A DNA stretch of 64,000 nucleotides from Vibrio penaeicida. Lineage in GTDB: Bacteria > Pseudomonadota > Gammaproteobacteria > Enterobacterales > Vibrionaceae. Under the pieces are notes generated by a model. That model did no database searches and was not told the DNA's origin. It worked only from the letters and a program-made list of their open reading frames with translations. Made by a program: the position numbers and the translations under genes. This document shows, piece by piece, positions 18,104 to 26,329 of this stretch. The stretch lies in NCBI RefSeq assembly GCF_019977755.1, contig NZ_AP025145.1, positions 1,116,001-1,180,000 of the forward strand, written 5' to 3'. How positions within the stretch are numbered: position 1 is the stretch's first letter; each line of letters begins with the position of its first letter.

Positions 18104-18697
18104 ATGAAAAAAATTTCAATTATCAGTCTTTCGATACTATTGGCAGCTTGTGCCTCGGATACATACGAGAAAGGGGTGACTAGCGAATCTTATACAGAAG
18201 ATTACAAAATAGATTCGATCCAAGCTCCAATTACCCAGCAAGCACAAATACAAGAAGTTTCGATTAATGAAACACCTAAGATGGCTGCTCAAACAACAAC
18301 GCCAATGGTCGCAGTCCAAGAAGAGAAGAAAGTGGTGAAACTTGCTCCTAAACCGCAAGTTCAAAAAAAGAAGATCAAGATTCTTCCGCCGACACATAAT
18401 CAGCTAAAATCAAACCCACGCTATGGATATACTATTCAAGTAATAGCTTTGGATAGAGAAAGTAAGCTAGAAAGGTTTGCTAACAGACTACCTAAAGGTC
18501 AGCCAATTTGGGGCAACTATAAGCAAGTCAATGGAACCAATTGGTACACAATCTTATATGGTGACTATGCAACATCGGCAGAAGCCAAAGCGGCAATTGC
18601 TACGTTGCCAGAGGATTTTAAAAAGTTGAAACCCTTCCCTAAGAGTATTGACGCAATAAAGAACTCTGACTACCCAGTAATGGATAAGTTGAATTAA
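18104..18697 (+). CDS. SPOR-domain lipoprotein
   Basis: 197 residues with a lipoprotein signal (ILLAAC, Cys16), a long Gln/Thr/Lys-rich linker (about residues 20-100) and a C-terminal SPOR domain (YGYTIQVIALDRESKLERF ... GTNWYTILYGDYATSAEAKAAIATLP). SPOR domains bind glycan strands stripped of stem peptides, mainly at division sites. The likely place is the periplasmic face of the inner or outer membrane. It is monocistronic with its own terminator. A specific role (DamX-, RlpA- or DedD-like) cannot be assigned. Confidence 0.85.
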   Translation: MKKISIISLSILLAACASDTYEKGVTSESYTEDYKIDSIQAPITQQAQIQEVSINETPKMAAQTTTPMVAVQEEKKVVKLAPKPQVQKKKIKILPPTHNQLKSNPRYGYTIQVIALDRESKLERFANRLPKGQPIWGNYKQVNGTNWYTILYGDYATSAEAKAAIATLPEDFKKLKPFPKSIDAIKNSDYPVMDKLN

Positions 18698-18712
18698 TTT
18701 TCATACATATAG

Positions 18713-18735
18713 AAGAGGGCGAAAGCCCTTTTTTT
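18713..18735 (+). terminator. Terminator after the SPOR lipoprotein
   Basis: Stem AGGGC / GCCCT with GAAA tetraloop and a seven-T tail. Confidence 0.85.
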
Positions 18736-18885
18736 GTGCTTGAGTTTTATAAAAAAGTATTAACAATTATCAGTAAGGCTTACATGCTGACCGGTTGCAC
18801 AGCTAATTACCTAAAATTTACTGAATATTGATATGCAAACCTTTAGAATGATATCAGACAGTTTTTCATGGAAAGACCCCATAAG

Positions 18886-19881
18886 ATGACTAAAAAAAAT
18901 ATTCTTTTACTTTGCGGCGGGGGATCCAGTGAACATGAAGTTTCTCTGGTGTCAGCCAATTTTATTCAGCAGCAGCTTGAGCTAAATAATTGCTTTAATG
19001 TCATTCGTGTTGAAATGACAAAAGAAGAATGGCGTTTAGACTGTGGTACAAAAACAGAGTTAGATATAGCGCATTCAATGCTAAAAGGCGATGATCACGA
19101 ATTTCGTATCGACTATATTGTTCCGTGTCTGCATGGATACCCAGGTGAAACGGGTGATGTTCAGTCCATGTTTGAGCTAGCAAAAATCCCTTATCTTGGG
19201 TGTGGTCCAGAAGCGAGTACAAACAGTTTTAATAAAATCACGTCCAAGCTTTGGTATGACGCGCTAAATATTCCAAATACTCCTTACGTTTTCCTTTCCG
19301 ATAACAACGAAAATGCTTATCAAAAATCAATCGATGCATTTAATAAATGGGGAACGCTATTTGTAAAAGCGGCAAGGCAGGGTTCATCTGTGGGCTGTTA
19401 CAAGGTCACAAAAGAGTCCGAGCTAAAAGATGCGATTGATAAAGCTTTTTCGTTTTCTGAGCAAGTACTGATAGAAAAAGCGGTTAAACCGAGAGAATTA
19501 GAGCTCGCTGCATTCGAATATCAAGGTGAACTAATTATTACCAAGCCTGGCGAAATCATGGCTCCAGAACATGGCTTTTATACGTATGAAGAGAAGTACG
19601 GTGCAGATAGCCATTCTATAACAGAAGTTGAAGCCAAAGACTTAACGGCACAACAAGTAGAAGAAATACGTGCACACGCTAGAAAAGTATTTGAGCATAT
19701 GGGGCTTAAAGACCTTTCTAGAATAGATTTCTTTTTAACTGAAGATAACGAAATATACTTGAATGAAGTTAATACGTTCCCTGGAATGACGCCCATTTCG
19801 ATGTTTCCTAAAATGGTTGAGCATTACGGGATAAGTTTTACAGATTTTTTAAGCGATGCCATTAGCAATTCGCTACGTTAA
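18886..19881 (+). CDS. ddl: D-alanine--D-alanine ligase
   Basis: About 331 residues from ATG 18886, which gives the usual Vibrio N-terminus MTKKNILLLCGGGSSEHEVS. The ATG at 18868 would add six residues and neither has a strong ribosome binding site. ATP-grasp features are visible: the Ser-Glu-His of the N-domain, VKAARQGSSVGCYKV, EKAVKPRELE and the metal and peptide site IDFFLTEDNEIYLNEVNTFPGMTP. It makes the D-Ala-D-Ala dipeptide for peptidoglycan. It probably shares a cell-wall theme with the SPOR protein and the nearby vxr operon. Its stop codon overlaps that of the convergent recombinase (TTAA). Confidence 0.95.
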   Translation: MTKKNILLLCGGGSSEHEVSLVSANFIQQQLELNNCFNVIRVEMTKEEWRLDCGTKTELDIAHSMLKGDDHEFRIDYIVPCLHGYPGETGDVQSMFELAKIPYLGCGPEASTNSFNKITSKLWYDALNIPNTPYVFLSDNNENAYQKSIDAFNKWGTLFVKAARQGSSVGCYKVTKESELKDAIDKAFSFSEQVLIEKAVKPRELELAAFEYQGELIITKPGEIMAPEHGFYTYEEKYGADSHSITEVEAKDLTAQQVEEIRAHARKVFEHMGLKDLSRIDFFLTEDNEIYLNEVNTFPGMTPISMFPKMVEHYGISFTDFLSDAISNSLR

Positions 19882-20834
19882 TCCCAAGGTTTAATCGTTA
19901 CAAACTTCAGTTTTTCTTTATCCGCAGTGCCTAGCTTTCCCAAATACTGAGCAGGCATTGCGGGACTCAACCACCTGCCGAAATCTTGAATTTCTTTCAA
20001 TTTGTAGCCTTGCGATGCCAACTCTTTGACAGCACCTATACGGCTAGATTGACCTGAAAATCTCTCTCGTCCTGACAATCCGAGTAGCTGGCTGCCTCTT
20101 CTAAAAATACGATAGATGGAAGAGTCATCTAGTGTGGATTCATACAGGTTTTCATGCTTATCGATGCGGCAAAAAAGAATACTGGTATCATTCTTACTTA
20201 TCCATTTTCTTAGCGCGAGAGAAGAGTTGATACTCAACTCATATACCTTGTCACCCAAATGAATAATAGCGATTTCGTTTTTAAAACCGATGTTATCCAT
20301 TTTCATACCTCTAAGCTCGGAACGTTTTAGTGCACACTCGAACATGACGCAATAAATTGCTAAATCTCGTATATCTTTGGCTAGAATCGACGAAGAAAGT
20401 AGATTGTACAGGTCATACAAATGCTCACTAGTAAAAGCGCGAACACTCTTAGAATCACCATGCTTTTGAAGTCGTAATTCACTTAGTAAAAACTTAATCT
20501 GACGATGATTTGTTGGGTCTGAATACGAATGAACTCGATGTATCGTACCAATGGTTAAGCAACATCTTCGTATTGAAGCAAATTTTTTCTTAGAGGATTC
20601 TTTTATTAGAAATCCCTTCACTGCAGCAATAGAAGCGGGTAGGGAAGCAACACTATTCTCTGCACAAAATGAAACAAAATGATTCCAATCATTAACCATA
20701 GACTTCAATGAATTAGCTGAATACTGATAACTTGTTATTTCATCTAACGTATTAACGTTAATTTGTTGTGAAAACTGTTTTACACTTGCGGCTCTAATTG
20801 ATGAATCTGTGATCGGAGATATGTTTTTCTTCAT
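19878..20834 (-). CDS. Cre-like tyrosine recombinase, one catalytic residue altered
   Basis: 318 residues. The N-terminal half looks like a SAM-like core-binding domain, the C-terminal half like the catalytic domain. Aligning by eye with Cre gives Arg171 (CALKRSELRGM), Lys196 (HLGDK), Gln262 (FSGQSSRIG; Cre has His289), Arg265, Trp288 (FGRWLSPAMPAQY) and Tyr297. All but the His are present. It is a lone gene with no visible attachment repeats, excisionase or mobile-element neighbours. It lies opposite to its neighbours between ddl and the DUF3319 gene. It could be a domesticated recombinase, a resolvase or an integrase relic. Confidence 0.8.
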   Translation of the reverse strand: MKKNISPITDSSIRAASVKQFSQQINVNTLDEITSYQYSANSLKSMVNDWNHFVSFCAENSVASLPASIAAVKGFLIKESSKKKFASIRRCCLTIGTIHRVHSYSDPTNHRQIKFLLSELRLQKHGDSKSVRAFTSEHLYDLYNLLSSSILAKDIRDLAIYCVMFECALKRSELRGMKMDNIGFKNEIAIIHLGDKVYELSINSSLALRKWISKNDTSILFCRIDKHENLYESTLDDSSIYRIFRRGSQLLGLSGRERFSGQSSRIGAVKELASQGYKLKEIQDFGRWLSPAMPAQYLGKLGTADKEKLKFVTIKPWD

Positions 20835-20934
20835 TTTAACGCACTATAACAGGCAATAATGTTACTAATTCTACTTGCGAATCCAAGGATTACAATTATT
20901 ATTAATAGAAACAAAGAACTAAGAGTTCAGCAAT

Positions 20935-21285
20935 ATGGCAACGAGTATGCACCGCGGCTTTACTTTGCAGTCATCCAACGGCGAAGTATGGCAAGTTAAA
21001 ATAAAAAACAGAGTACTTTCCGGGAACCTTGCTTCAGTGAAGAAAAGCATTGATTGGTGGTGTGATACAGCATCGCTGATTGACCCCAAAGAGTTTTCAA
21101 CTTTGGAAGCTAAGAAAGTCGCTGCTGGGACAGAAGAAAATTACAATGGTTTCCAACTTAAAAACGATACTGGTGCGCCTAACGCTTGGTATTGCTTCTT
21201 TAATGGTAGATTGATAAAAGGTGGAAAACTCGCCATTCAAAAACACATTGATGCACACTTGGCTGCTGCCGCCAAAAAAGGATAA
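20935..21285 (+). CDS. DUF3319 family protein
   Basis: 116 residues, soluble, with no signal peptide or membrane segment. Two similar halves can be seen: GFTLQSSNGEVWQVKIKNRVLSGNLASVKKSIDWW and GFQLKNDTGAPNAWYCFFNGRLIKGGKLAIQKHID, an internal repeat of a small beta-beta-beta-alpha unit. I recognise it as the Vibrio family DUF3319; the function is unknown. yciH follows 34 bp later, so the two are probably cotranscribed. Confidence 0.75.
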   Translation: MATSMHRGFTLQSSNGEVWQVKIKNRVLSGNLASVKKSIDWWCDTASLIDPKEFSTLEAKKVAAGTEENYNGFQLKNDTGAPNAWYCFFNGRLIKGGKLAIQKHIDAHLAAAAKKG

Positions 21286-21319
21286 AATAAATTTTTGTCG
21301 ATAGGATTGAGAATCAAGC

Positions 21320-21631
21320 ATGTCTCTCGTGTATTCAACGGAAGTTGGGCGTATTAAGCCTGAAGAAGTTAAAGAGCAACGCCCTAAAGGTGATGGTGTA
21401 GTTAGAATTCAGCGCCAAACTAAAGGACGGAAAGGTAAAGGTGTATGTATCGTCACTGGGCTAGATTTGGATGACGCTCCTTTAAAACTGCTTGCGGCAG
21501 AACTGAAAAAAGTATGCGGATGTGGTGGTTCAGTAAAAGACGGAGCGATCGAAATTCAAGGTGATAGTCGTGATAAAATAAAAGCGCACCTAGAAAAGAA
21601 AGGCTTTACTGTTAAGTTAGCCGGCGGCTAA
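21320..21631 (+). CDS. yciH: YciH, SUI1/eIF1-like translation factor
   Basis: 103 residues (E. coli YciH 108). The SUI1 core is present: VRIQRQTKGRKGKGVCIVTGLDL, LKLLAAELKKVCGCGGSVKDG and IEIQGDSRDKIKAHLEKKGF. YciH-type proteins bind the 30S subunit and affect initiation fidelity. The gene follows DUF3319 and ends in a terminator. Confidence 0.93.
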   Translation: MSLVYSTEVGRIKPEEVKEQRPKGDGVVRIQRQTKGRKGKGVCIVTGLDLDDAPLKLLAAELKKVCGCGGSVKDGAIEIQGDSRDKIKAHLEKKGFTVKLAGG

Positions 21632-21656
21632 GACTTATAGATATTGGATAGTCACA

Positions 21657-21680
21657 AGCCAGGTCAATCTGGCTTTTTTT
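21657..21680 (+). terminator. Terminator after yciH
   Basis: Stem AGCCAG / CTGGCT around GTCAAT with a T run. Confidence 0.88.
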
Positions 21681-22355
21681 ATGCCTGCCGCACACATAGT
21701 CTAAGCGCTAATAATCGTGTCTTAATCTTTGATTAAAGTAATGATTATTAGCTATTTTATGGTAAATAGTATTATGGTTAAATAGCTCGAGTTTTGGTGG
21801 GTTAGGACAAAGGAAGAGGCGTAGTTCTTACGTAGGTTTACACTTAATTTAACATAAGATAGATAATGCGCACTGAATGTGTAAACCCAAAGCGATAATG
21901 TCCTAAATCTCCCAAGTAAAAATGTCTTTCTAAGCTTACTCGCAAAGATTCTTTGAAGAACGGCGACCACTTGATGTTGATTACCATTTCAGATCTGTCC
22001 GCTCCATGTCGAACAACTTGATTCTCTTATTACTTAATGTCTACGTGCACAGCGTGTGGAGATCCGAAAAATCCTACGCTACTCAGAAAATAACTATGCC
22101 CTCGAAATAAATGTTCGCATTACATTCTTTTAAAGAATGCAAGTCAAATGATTGAGAATCAAAGACATATAGTTACTGACTAATTGTCAAATAGCTGATC
22201 GAAAATCAGGCTTTGGGCTCAACATCCCATAAATTTCCGGATCAGTATCACATCTCACAGTGGATATCCCTATACATTTTTTATTTGGAATCGCATACTT
22301 AAATGAACAAACCAATAGGTTTATTTAAAGCAATATTAACGAGAATATTATAATT
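21681..22355. other. Long gene-free region between yciH and a lipoprotein gene
   Basis: About 675 bp with no frame that looks like a protein. Its left part holds a large inverted repeat, listed separately. The rest is AT-rich with no terminator or promoter I would defend. Confidence 0.5.
21794..21915. repeat. 122-bp imperfect inverted repeat, possible structured RNA or element remnant
   Basis: Two nested arms: TTGGTGGGTTAGGACA (21794-21809) pairs imperfectly with TGTCCTAAATCTCCCAA (21899-21915), and GGTTTACAC (21835-21843) pairs perfectly with GTGTAAACC (21879-21887). An asymmetric bulge lies between the arms and a loop of about 35 bases at the apex. No known family recognised. Confidence 0.5.
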
Positions 22356-22946
22356 ATGAAGTGTCGTTTCGTTCTGATTCTTGGAACTTTTATCTTGCAA
22401 GGATGTGCCGCTACAACAGATAGCAGTGATTATAAACAATCAGTAACACAATCCCACATTTCTACGTCTCTAAAAGATAGTATCAAATATTATCCTCACG
22501 CTTGGACGACGCAAAGGTTCAACGCGTATATGGAACTTCCATCGAACAAAGCTTTCGCCATTCATTGGAAAGGAAAACGAGCGATGGCATTTGGTTTTGC
22601 GAGCGGAAAGCTTTCTATAGAAGCAGCAAAAAAAGAGGCATTGCTTCTTTGTTCAGCAAGATCATCAGACCCTGAGAAATGTGAAATTGCTGCTTTTGAA
22701 GAAACAGCAATAAATATTGATACCAAAGGCTACCCTGTAGAAGTTTCTAGCATCAAAGACATAGAAACGTTCAACAAATTCAATTCCAGTAGTAGCCATT
22801 CTGCCATTGCAGGAAATCAACTCGGACTTCTAGGCTTTGCAACTGCAGTGAATTCACAAGCTGAAGCTGAAGAAATGGCTATGAGACAATGCCTTAAAAA
22901 AACGCATTATACCCTGCCCAAATGTAAAGTTATTGCTTCTAAATAA
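22356..22946 (+). CDS. Lipoprotein with a repeated Cys-containing motif, unknown function
   Basis: 196 residues with a lipobox (LQGC, Cys17). The mature protein carries two copies of one pattern. The first is AFGFASGKLSIEAAKKEALL then C-x9-C-EIAAFEE; the second is LLGFATAVNSQAEAEEMAMR then QC-x11-C-KVIASK. This resembles DUF4189-type repeats, each with two Cys that could form a disulfide in the periplasm. No function is known. It is monocistronic, with its own terminator. Confidence 0.75.
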   Translation: MKCRFVLILGTFILQGCAATTDSSDYKQSVTQSHISTSLKDSIKYYPHAWTTQRFNAYMELPSNKAFAIHWKGKRAMAFGFASGKLSIEAAKKEALLLCSARSSDPEKCEIAAFEETAINIDTKGYPVEVSSIKDIETFNKFNSSSSHSAIAGNQLGLLGFATAVNSQAEAEEMAMRQCLKKTHYTLPKCKVIASK

Positions 22947-22973
22947 CGATCACAAGTATCTAGCTTCTCAGAC

Positions 22974-23001
22974 AAGGCTCCTTTTATAAGGAGCCTTTTT
23001 T
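22974..23001 (+). terminator. Terminator after the lipoprotein gene
   Basis: Perfect 10-bp stem AAGGCTCCTT / AAGGAGCCTT with a TTAT loop and T-rich tail. Confidence 0.9.
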
Positions 23002-23386
23002 ATGCCTCAAACACACTTCGTAATTTAATTACCAAATGTGGATAAGTTGTGACTAACGTCGTTTTATATACGCTAACGATATAGCAAGTGCTTACACACA
23101 AAAAATACAAACCTATTCTTTTCGGGACAAATCAGAAACATATTACAACTGTAACTCATTGTTATTTAAGGTTTAAGTTCGTTTGTTAGGTTTTTATCCT
23201 GGTGATTACGTGTGATATTTACTATATAGCTCAACTTGTAACGTCTCAGCCCTGTAACAGAATTTTCTGAGAAGAGTGAAAGAGAGATTGTTTGACTTAT
23301 GAGCTTAGTTTGGCGAATGGAGTTTTCAAAAATGCTTGTATAGAACGAGAAAGACGGAGAGGTGGAGTGTGGAGAATGACAGACAT
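23002..23386. other. Gene-free stretch between two facing terminators
   Basis: 385 bp with no credible frame. It contains an exact DnaA box (TGTGGATAA near 23038) and a short stem (CTCAG ... CTGAG near 23248). Nothing else is recognised. Confidence 0.4.
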
Positions 23387-23411
23387 AAAAAAAGCTAGGT
23401 TGCCCTAGCCT
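23387..23411 (-). terminator. Terminator of the vxr operon
   Basis: Stem GCTAGG / CCTAGC with a 4-base loop; the A run at 23387-23393 gives a T tail on the minus strand. The stem overlaps the yoaH/vxrE stop codon. Confidence 0.85.
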
Positions 23412-23548
23412 TTCTTTTCTTCCCTAATTTCGTTTGCAATTATTTTTATTGCTTCTGCTGTACTCATTCCTTGCGCCATAAGAGACTGTATTCTCTCCAC
23501 GGCTTCTTGTTGCTCTTTATGAGTTAACGTAGGTAAATCTTGGAACAT
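23405..23548 (-). CDS. vxrE: YoaH-family (UPF0181) small protein, probable VxrE
   Basis: 47 codons from ATG 23548, with AGGGGAG upstream at good spacing. The sequence [20 protein letters not shown] then [20 protein letters not shown] closely matches E. coli YoaH and the UPF0181 family. It is the last gene of the vxr operon; from memory V. cholerae VCA0569 is a UPF0181 protein in the same place. Molecular function unknown. It is too short for routine gene calling and easily missed. Confidence 0.88.
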   Translation of the reverse strand: MFQDLPTLTHKEQQEAVERIQSLMAQGMSTAEAIKIIANEIREEKKG

Positions 23549-23591
23549 ATTTAGGCTCCCCTATTATCGGAAGCCGAGGATAACGAAATAG

Positions 23592-24737
23592 TTAGTAACT
23601 GCCAAGGAAATTAACGTAAACACCCATTGAATTGGCATTGGTATAGCTCGCACCTAAGTCCATAGTGATGATACCCAGGGGAGTTAGCCCTATACCCGCG
23701 GTGATTGTGCCTTCGTCGTTTTCTTTAGCAAGATTGGTATAGTAACCACCACGAAGTTGTAGCTGTCTCATGACATCAACTTCAATACCTGCTCTAAGCA
23801 TCTGTGAATCGTCGCCGCTCATGCCTTTGAACTTGTCTCGCTTAACTAAATCGTAATCGACACTAAAGGTGTAATAATCGCCAACTAATCCAGCACCAAC
23901 GGTGTAATTTGGTCTCATTTCATAGGTATCACCTATTTCAACAACTCGTCCACCTACATTTACACTCTCTTGATTGGTGACAATGTCACGTGTCATTATA
24001 TTCATTGCAGACGCACCAATTCTAAAAGGTCCGTAAAACCATACAGCTCCTAAGTCTAGGTTGAATGCGGTTTCACCATCTGTAGAATCGGTGATACGTC
24101 CGAATCCGAAATTGGAAAAGGAAGCGTGACTGGCAACTGAATACACTCTTTGAATTTTTGGCGATGCGCCGATAGAAACATGTTGTCCAAACAGTGTGTA
24201 ATATTTTGCGAATGTTACTCCGAGTTCAGTAACGCCAATCCCCATGACTTTAATCAGTGATTGGTCGAGTTTGTCGATATCAGGAACGGAACTAGGTGCC
24301 ATATCGGCAGTGATGTATGATTCAGTATAGATTTTACCAAACACGTTCATAGATACGAATTGGTTTGGAATAGCAAAAGCAGCCGTAAGACCTATATCTA
24401 ACGCTATTTCGTCGCCAACGAGTTTGTCGTAAACAGATAAGATTTCGGTTGGGTTACCAGCATCAATTGCGTCAGCCGCGTTTTTTATGTCTTGCAGCAT
24501 TTTACCATTATCTGTGTAGGTTAAGCCTACACCAGGGATGATCATACCAGCGTTGTCGTCTCGTCGATACAAGGCGGCAAGAGAAGGATTATAGAATGGT
24601 GCCGATAGAAAATCAGCGGATACAACCCCTACTCCTCCCATGGCGTCACCTCGACCATCAACAGAATAGTTTGCAGCATTAACAGAACCTGCAGCGAGTG
24701 CGAGTGCGATAGTAGTGGATAAACTGATTTTTTTCAT
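23592..24737 (-). CDS. vxrD: TraF-like outer-membrane beta-barrel protein, probable VxrD
   Basis: 381 residues from ATG 24737 (an in-frame TTG at 24743 is less likely). A clear signal peptide ends SVNA-ANYS. The mature protein shows GRGDAMGGVGVVSADFLSAPFYNPSLAAL, the start typical of the TraF_2 / FadL-like barrel family. Alternating strands follow, ending in VYVNFLGSY. Vibrios annotate it as conjugal transfer protein TraF, but no conjugation genes are present. It lies in the vxr operon behind vxrC, so a role in the envelope-stress response is inferred. Confidence 0.8.
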   Translation of the reverse strand: MKKISLSTTIALALAAGSVNAANYSVDGRGDAMGGVGVVSADFLSAPFYNPSLAALYRRDDNAGMIIPGVGLTYTDNGKMLQDIKNAADAIDAGNPTEILSVYDKLVGDEIALDIGLTAAFAIPNQFVSMNVFGKIYTESYITADMAPSSVPDIDKLDQSLIKVMGIGVTELGVTFAKYYTLFGQHVSIGASPKIQRVYSVASHASFSNFGFGRITDSTDGETAFNLDLGAVWFYGPFRIGASAMNIMTRDIVTNQESVNVGGRVVEIGDTYEMRPNYTVGAGLVGDYYTFSVDYDLVKRDKFKGMSGDDSQMLRAGIEVDVMRQLQLRGGYYTNLAKENDEGTITAGIGLTPLGIITMDLGASYTNANSMGVYVNFLGSY

Positions 24738-24800
24738 AATCAAACCGTAACATTGTCCTTTTGATCGTTATCGGCTTAAATTATCAGATCTTTAGTATTA

Positions 24801-25670
24801 TTAATCCACCGAAATATCGTAGGTTTTACTAATTACTTGTTGATCTTCAATAGAAACTGCACCTTGCCATCGACGGTGTGTAATTGATACAGCTAATACA
24901 TATCGATCTGGATCCAAATCTCTTAAAGGTATTGAGCTGGGGTAATCACTTTCATATTCTTGTGACCATACCTTTTGATACTTTCCCTCAAGAAAGTCGA
25001 ATAGTGAAATGTTTAGCACAGGAAGTGGACAGTGCTTATTCAGAAGACCTGTTTTCTCCACTTTCCAGTTATCCTTGGATTGCCATCTAACGATTTGCTT
25101 AGCTTGCGGCTCCGACATAACAGCCCATGTAACCCAAGGTTCTTCATTTATCGGCTTTATCTTTAAAAGATATAACCCGCTAGCTAAACGCGCATTCAAG
25201 CTATACCGTTTTTGAAATATGTTTTGCTTAGAGGACTCTGAGCTAAGTTTGTCAAAGGATGACTCATTGGACACACTTTGTTCACCCCAGCGATCTAATT
25301 CAATCGATTCTATTTCCTTATTTCCTAATACGTCGATGATCACACTTGAATTATTTCTACCTGGAGATTGGATCATCTGACGCCTTATAACCACTTCATC
25401 AATCCAGTCTGGCAGCCCTTCAACGTTCAAGGAGCGGCCACAATCTCTCTCTATAGACTTAAGAAATAGTTGATCTAAGTGATTAGCGACGTATTTCGAT
25501 GGATTTTGCTGCCATACTTCAACTATTGCTGAGAATGCTCCCTCTAAATCATCTTCTAGAAGTTTTTGGTGTGCACTTGTCAGCGAGGTTTGCTGCTCAA
25601 ACCACTGATTCGTCGAGTGAGCAGTCATCGGTAAAATGCAAATTAACCCCGTAAGTAAATGGCGGAACAT
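24801..25670 (-). CDS. vxrC: VxrC, DUF2861 periplasmic protein
   Basis: 289 residues with a signal peptide (LLTGLICILPMTAHS). The start ATG overlaps the vxrB stop by one base (TAATG), so it is translated by coupling. The body is mixed alpha/beta with beta-rich segments (GLYLLKIKPINEEPWVTWAVM) and recurring Trp, fitting the DUF2861 family that accompanies VxrAB in vibrios. Its biochemical role is unknown; published work connects vxrC to biofilm control. Confidence 0.82.
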   Translation of the reverse strand: MFRHLLTGLICILPMTAHSTNQWFEQQTSLTSAHQKLLEDDLEGAFSAIVEVWQQNPSKYVANHLDQLFLKSIERDCGRSLNVEGLPDWIDEVVIRRQMIQSPGRNNSSVIIDVLGNKEIESIELDRWGEQSVSNESSFDKLSSESSKQNIFQKRYSLNARLASGLYLLKIKPINEEPWVTWAVMSEPQAKQIVRWQSKDNWKVEKTGLLNKHCPLPVLNISLFDFLEGKYQKVWSQEYESDYPSSIPLRDLDPDRYVLAVSITHRRWQGAVSIEDQQVISKTYDISVD

Positions 25671-26329
25671 TAGCTTTTCATCTTATATCCGACACCACGC
25701 AACGTTTCGATGTCGATGCCTGGTAGTTTTTGTCTAAGTTGCAACACATGCGTATCGACGGTTCGAGTCGTAGGAAAGTGGTTGTATCCCCAAACGTGAT
25801 CAAGCAGCTCGTCTCTTGTAAATACACGTCCTAAATTGGTTGCCAAAAACAACAGAAGATCGAACTCGGTACGAGTTAGGGTAACGTTTTCTTCTTTGTA
25901 GATGACATCACGAGTGTTTTTATCGATAACCAAATGCTCGGTTGTAACACGAGATTCATCCAATTCTTCTCCATCTGGTGCTCTCATCTGTGCACGGATG
26001 CGGGCAAATAGCTCAGCTTCCGCAAAAGGCTTGGTCAGATAATCATTTGCACCGGCATCAAGCCCGTTAACTTTGTCCTTTACGGAAACTAAAGCCGTTA
26101 GCAAAATCACAGGAACTTGTTTGATTTTCTTCCATTCTGGCAAATGAGTTACGGAATCACCATCTGGTAACTGCCTGTCTAAAATGACAAGATCAGCTTT
26201 GTCCCATAACGGGCTTACTTCAGAAATTGTTTCCGCGTGGTGGCATTCATAACCTGCTTGCTCTAGGCTTACAAGCAATCCATCCGCTAAGTTTTTATCA
26301 TCTTCAACCAGAAGCAGTGTCTGTTTCAC
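25670..26329 (-). CDS. vxrB: VxrB (WigR) OmpR-family response regulator
   Basis: 219 residues from GTG 26329, which follows GGAGA six bases upstream; this start overlaps vxrA by 26 bp. The receiver has the acidic pair EDD, the phosphoacceptor in LVILDRQLPDG, and the switch Thr and Lys in LLTAL and LTKPF. A winged-helix DNA-binding domain follows (TRTEFDLLLFLATNLGRVFTRDELLDHVWG ... RTVDTHVLQLRQKL). In V. cholerae, VxrB (WigR) activates cell-wall synthesis, type VI secretion and biofilm genes. Confidence 0.93.
   Translation of the reverse strand: MKQTLLLVEDDKNLADGLLVSLEQAGYECHHAETISEVSPLWDKADLVILDRQLPDGDSVTHLPEWKKIKQVPVILLTALVSVKDKVNGLDAGANDYLTKPFAEAELFARIRAQMRAPDGEELDESRVTTEHLVIDKNTRDVIYKEENVTLTRTEFDLLLFLATNLGRVFTRDELLDHVWGYNHFPTTRTVDTHVLQLRQKLPGIDIETLRGVGYKMKS

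Noticed and set aside
17886..18119. 77-codon minus-strand frame upstream of the SPOR gene
   Set aside because: No ribosome binding site, unlikely composition, and it covers the SPOR gene's promoter region and start.
21794..21915. Integron attC site
   Set aside because: The GTTAGGA-like element is at the wrong end relative to the complementary arm, and no RYYYAAC/GTTRRRY pair or cassette gene is present.
21752..21970. 72-codon minus-strand frame in the gene-free region
   Set aside because: Lies across the inverted repeat, has no start signals and a sequence without recognisable features.
23592..24737. Evidence of a conjugative element from the TraF-like gene
   Set aside because: The protein is the chromosomal TraF_2 barrel family in the vxr operon; no other transfer genes, relaxase or origin of transfer are present.
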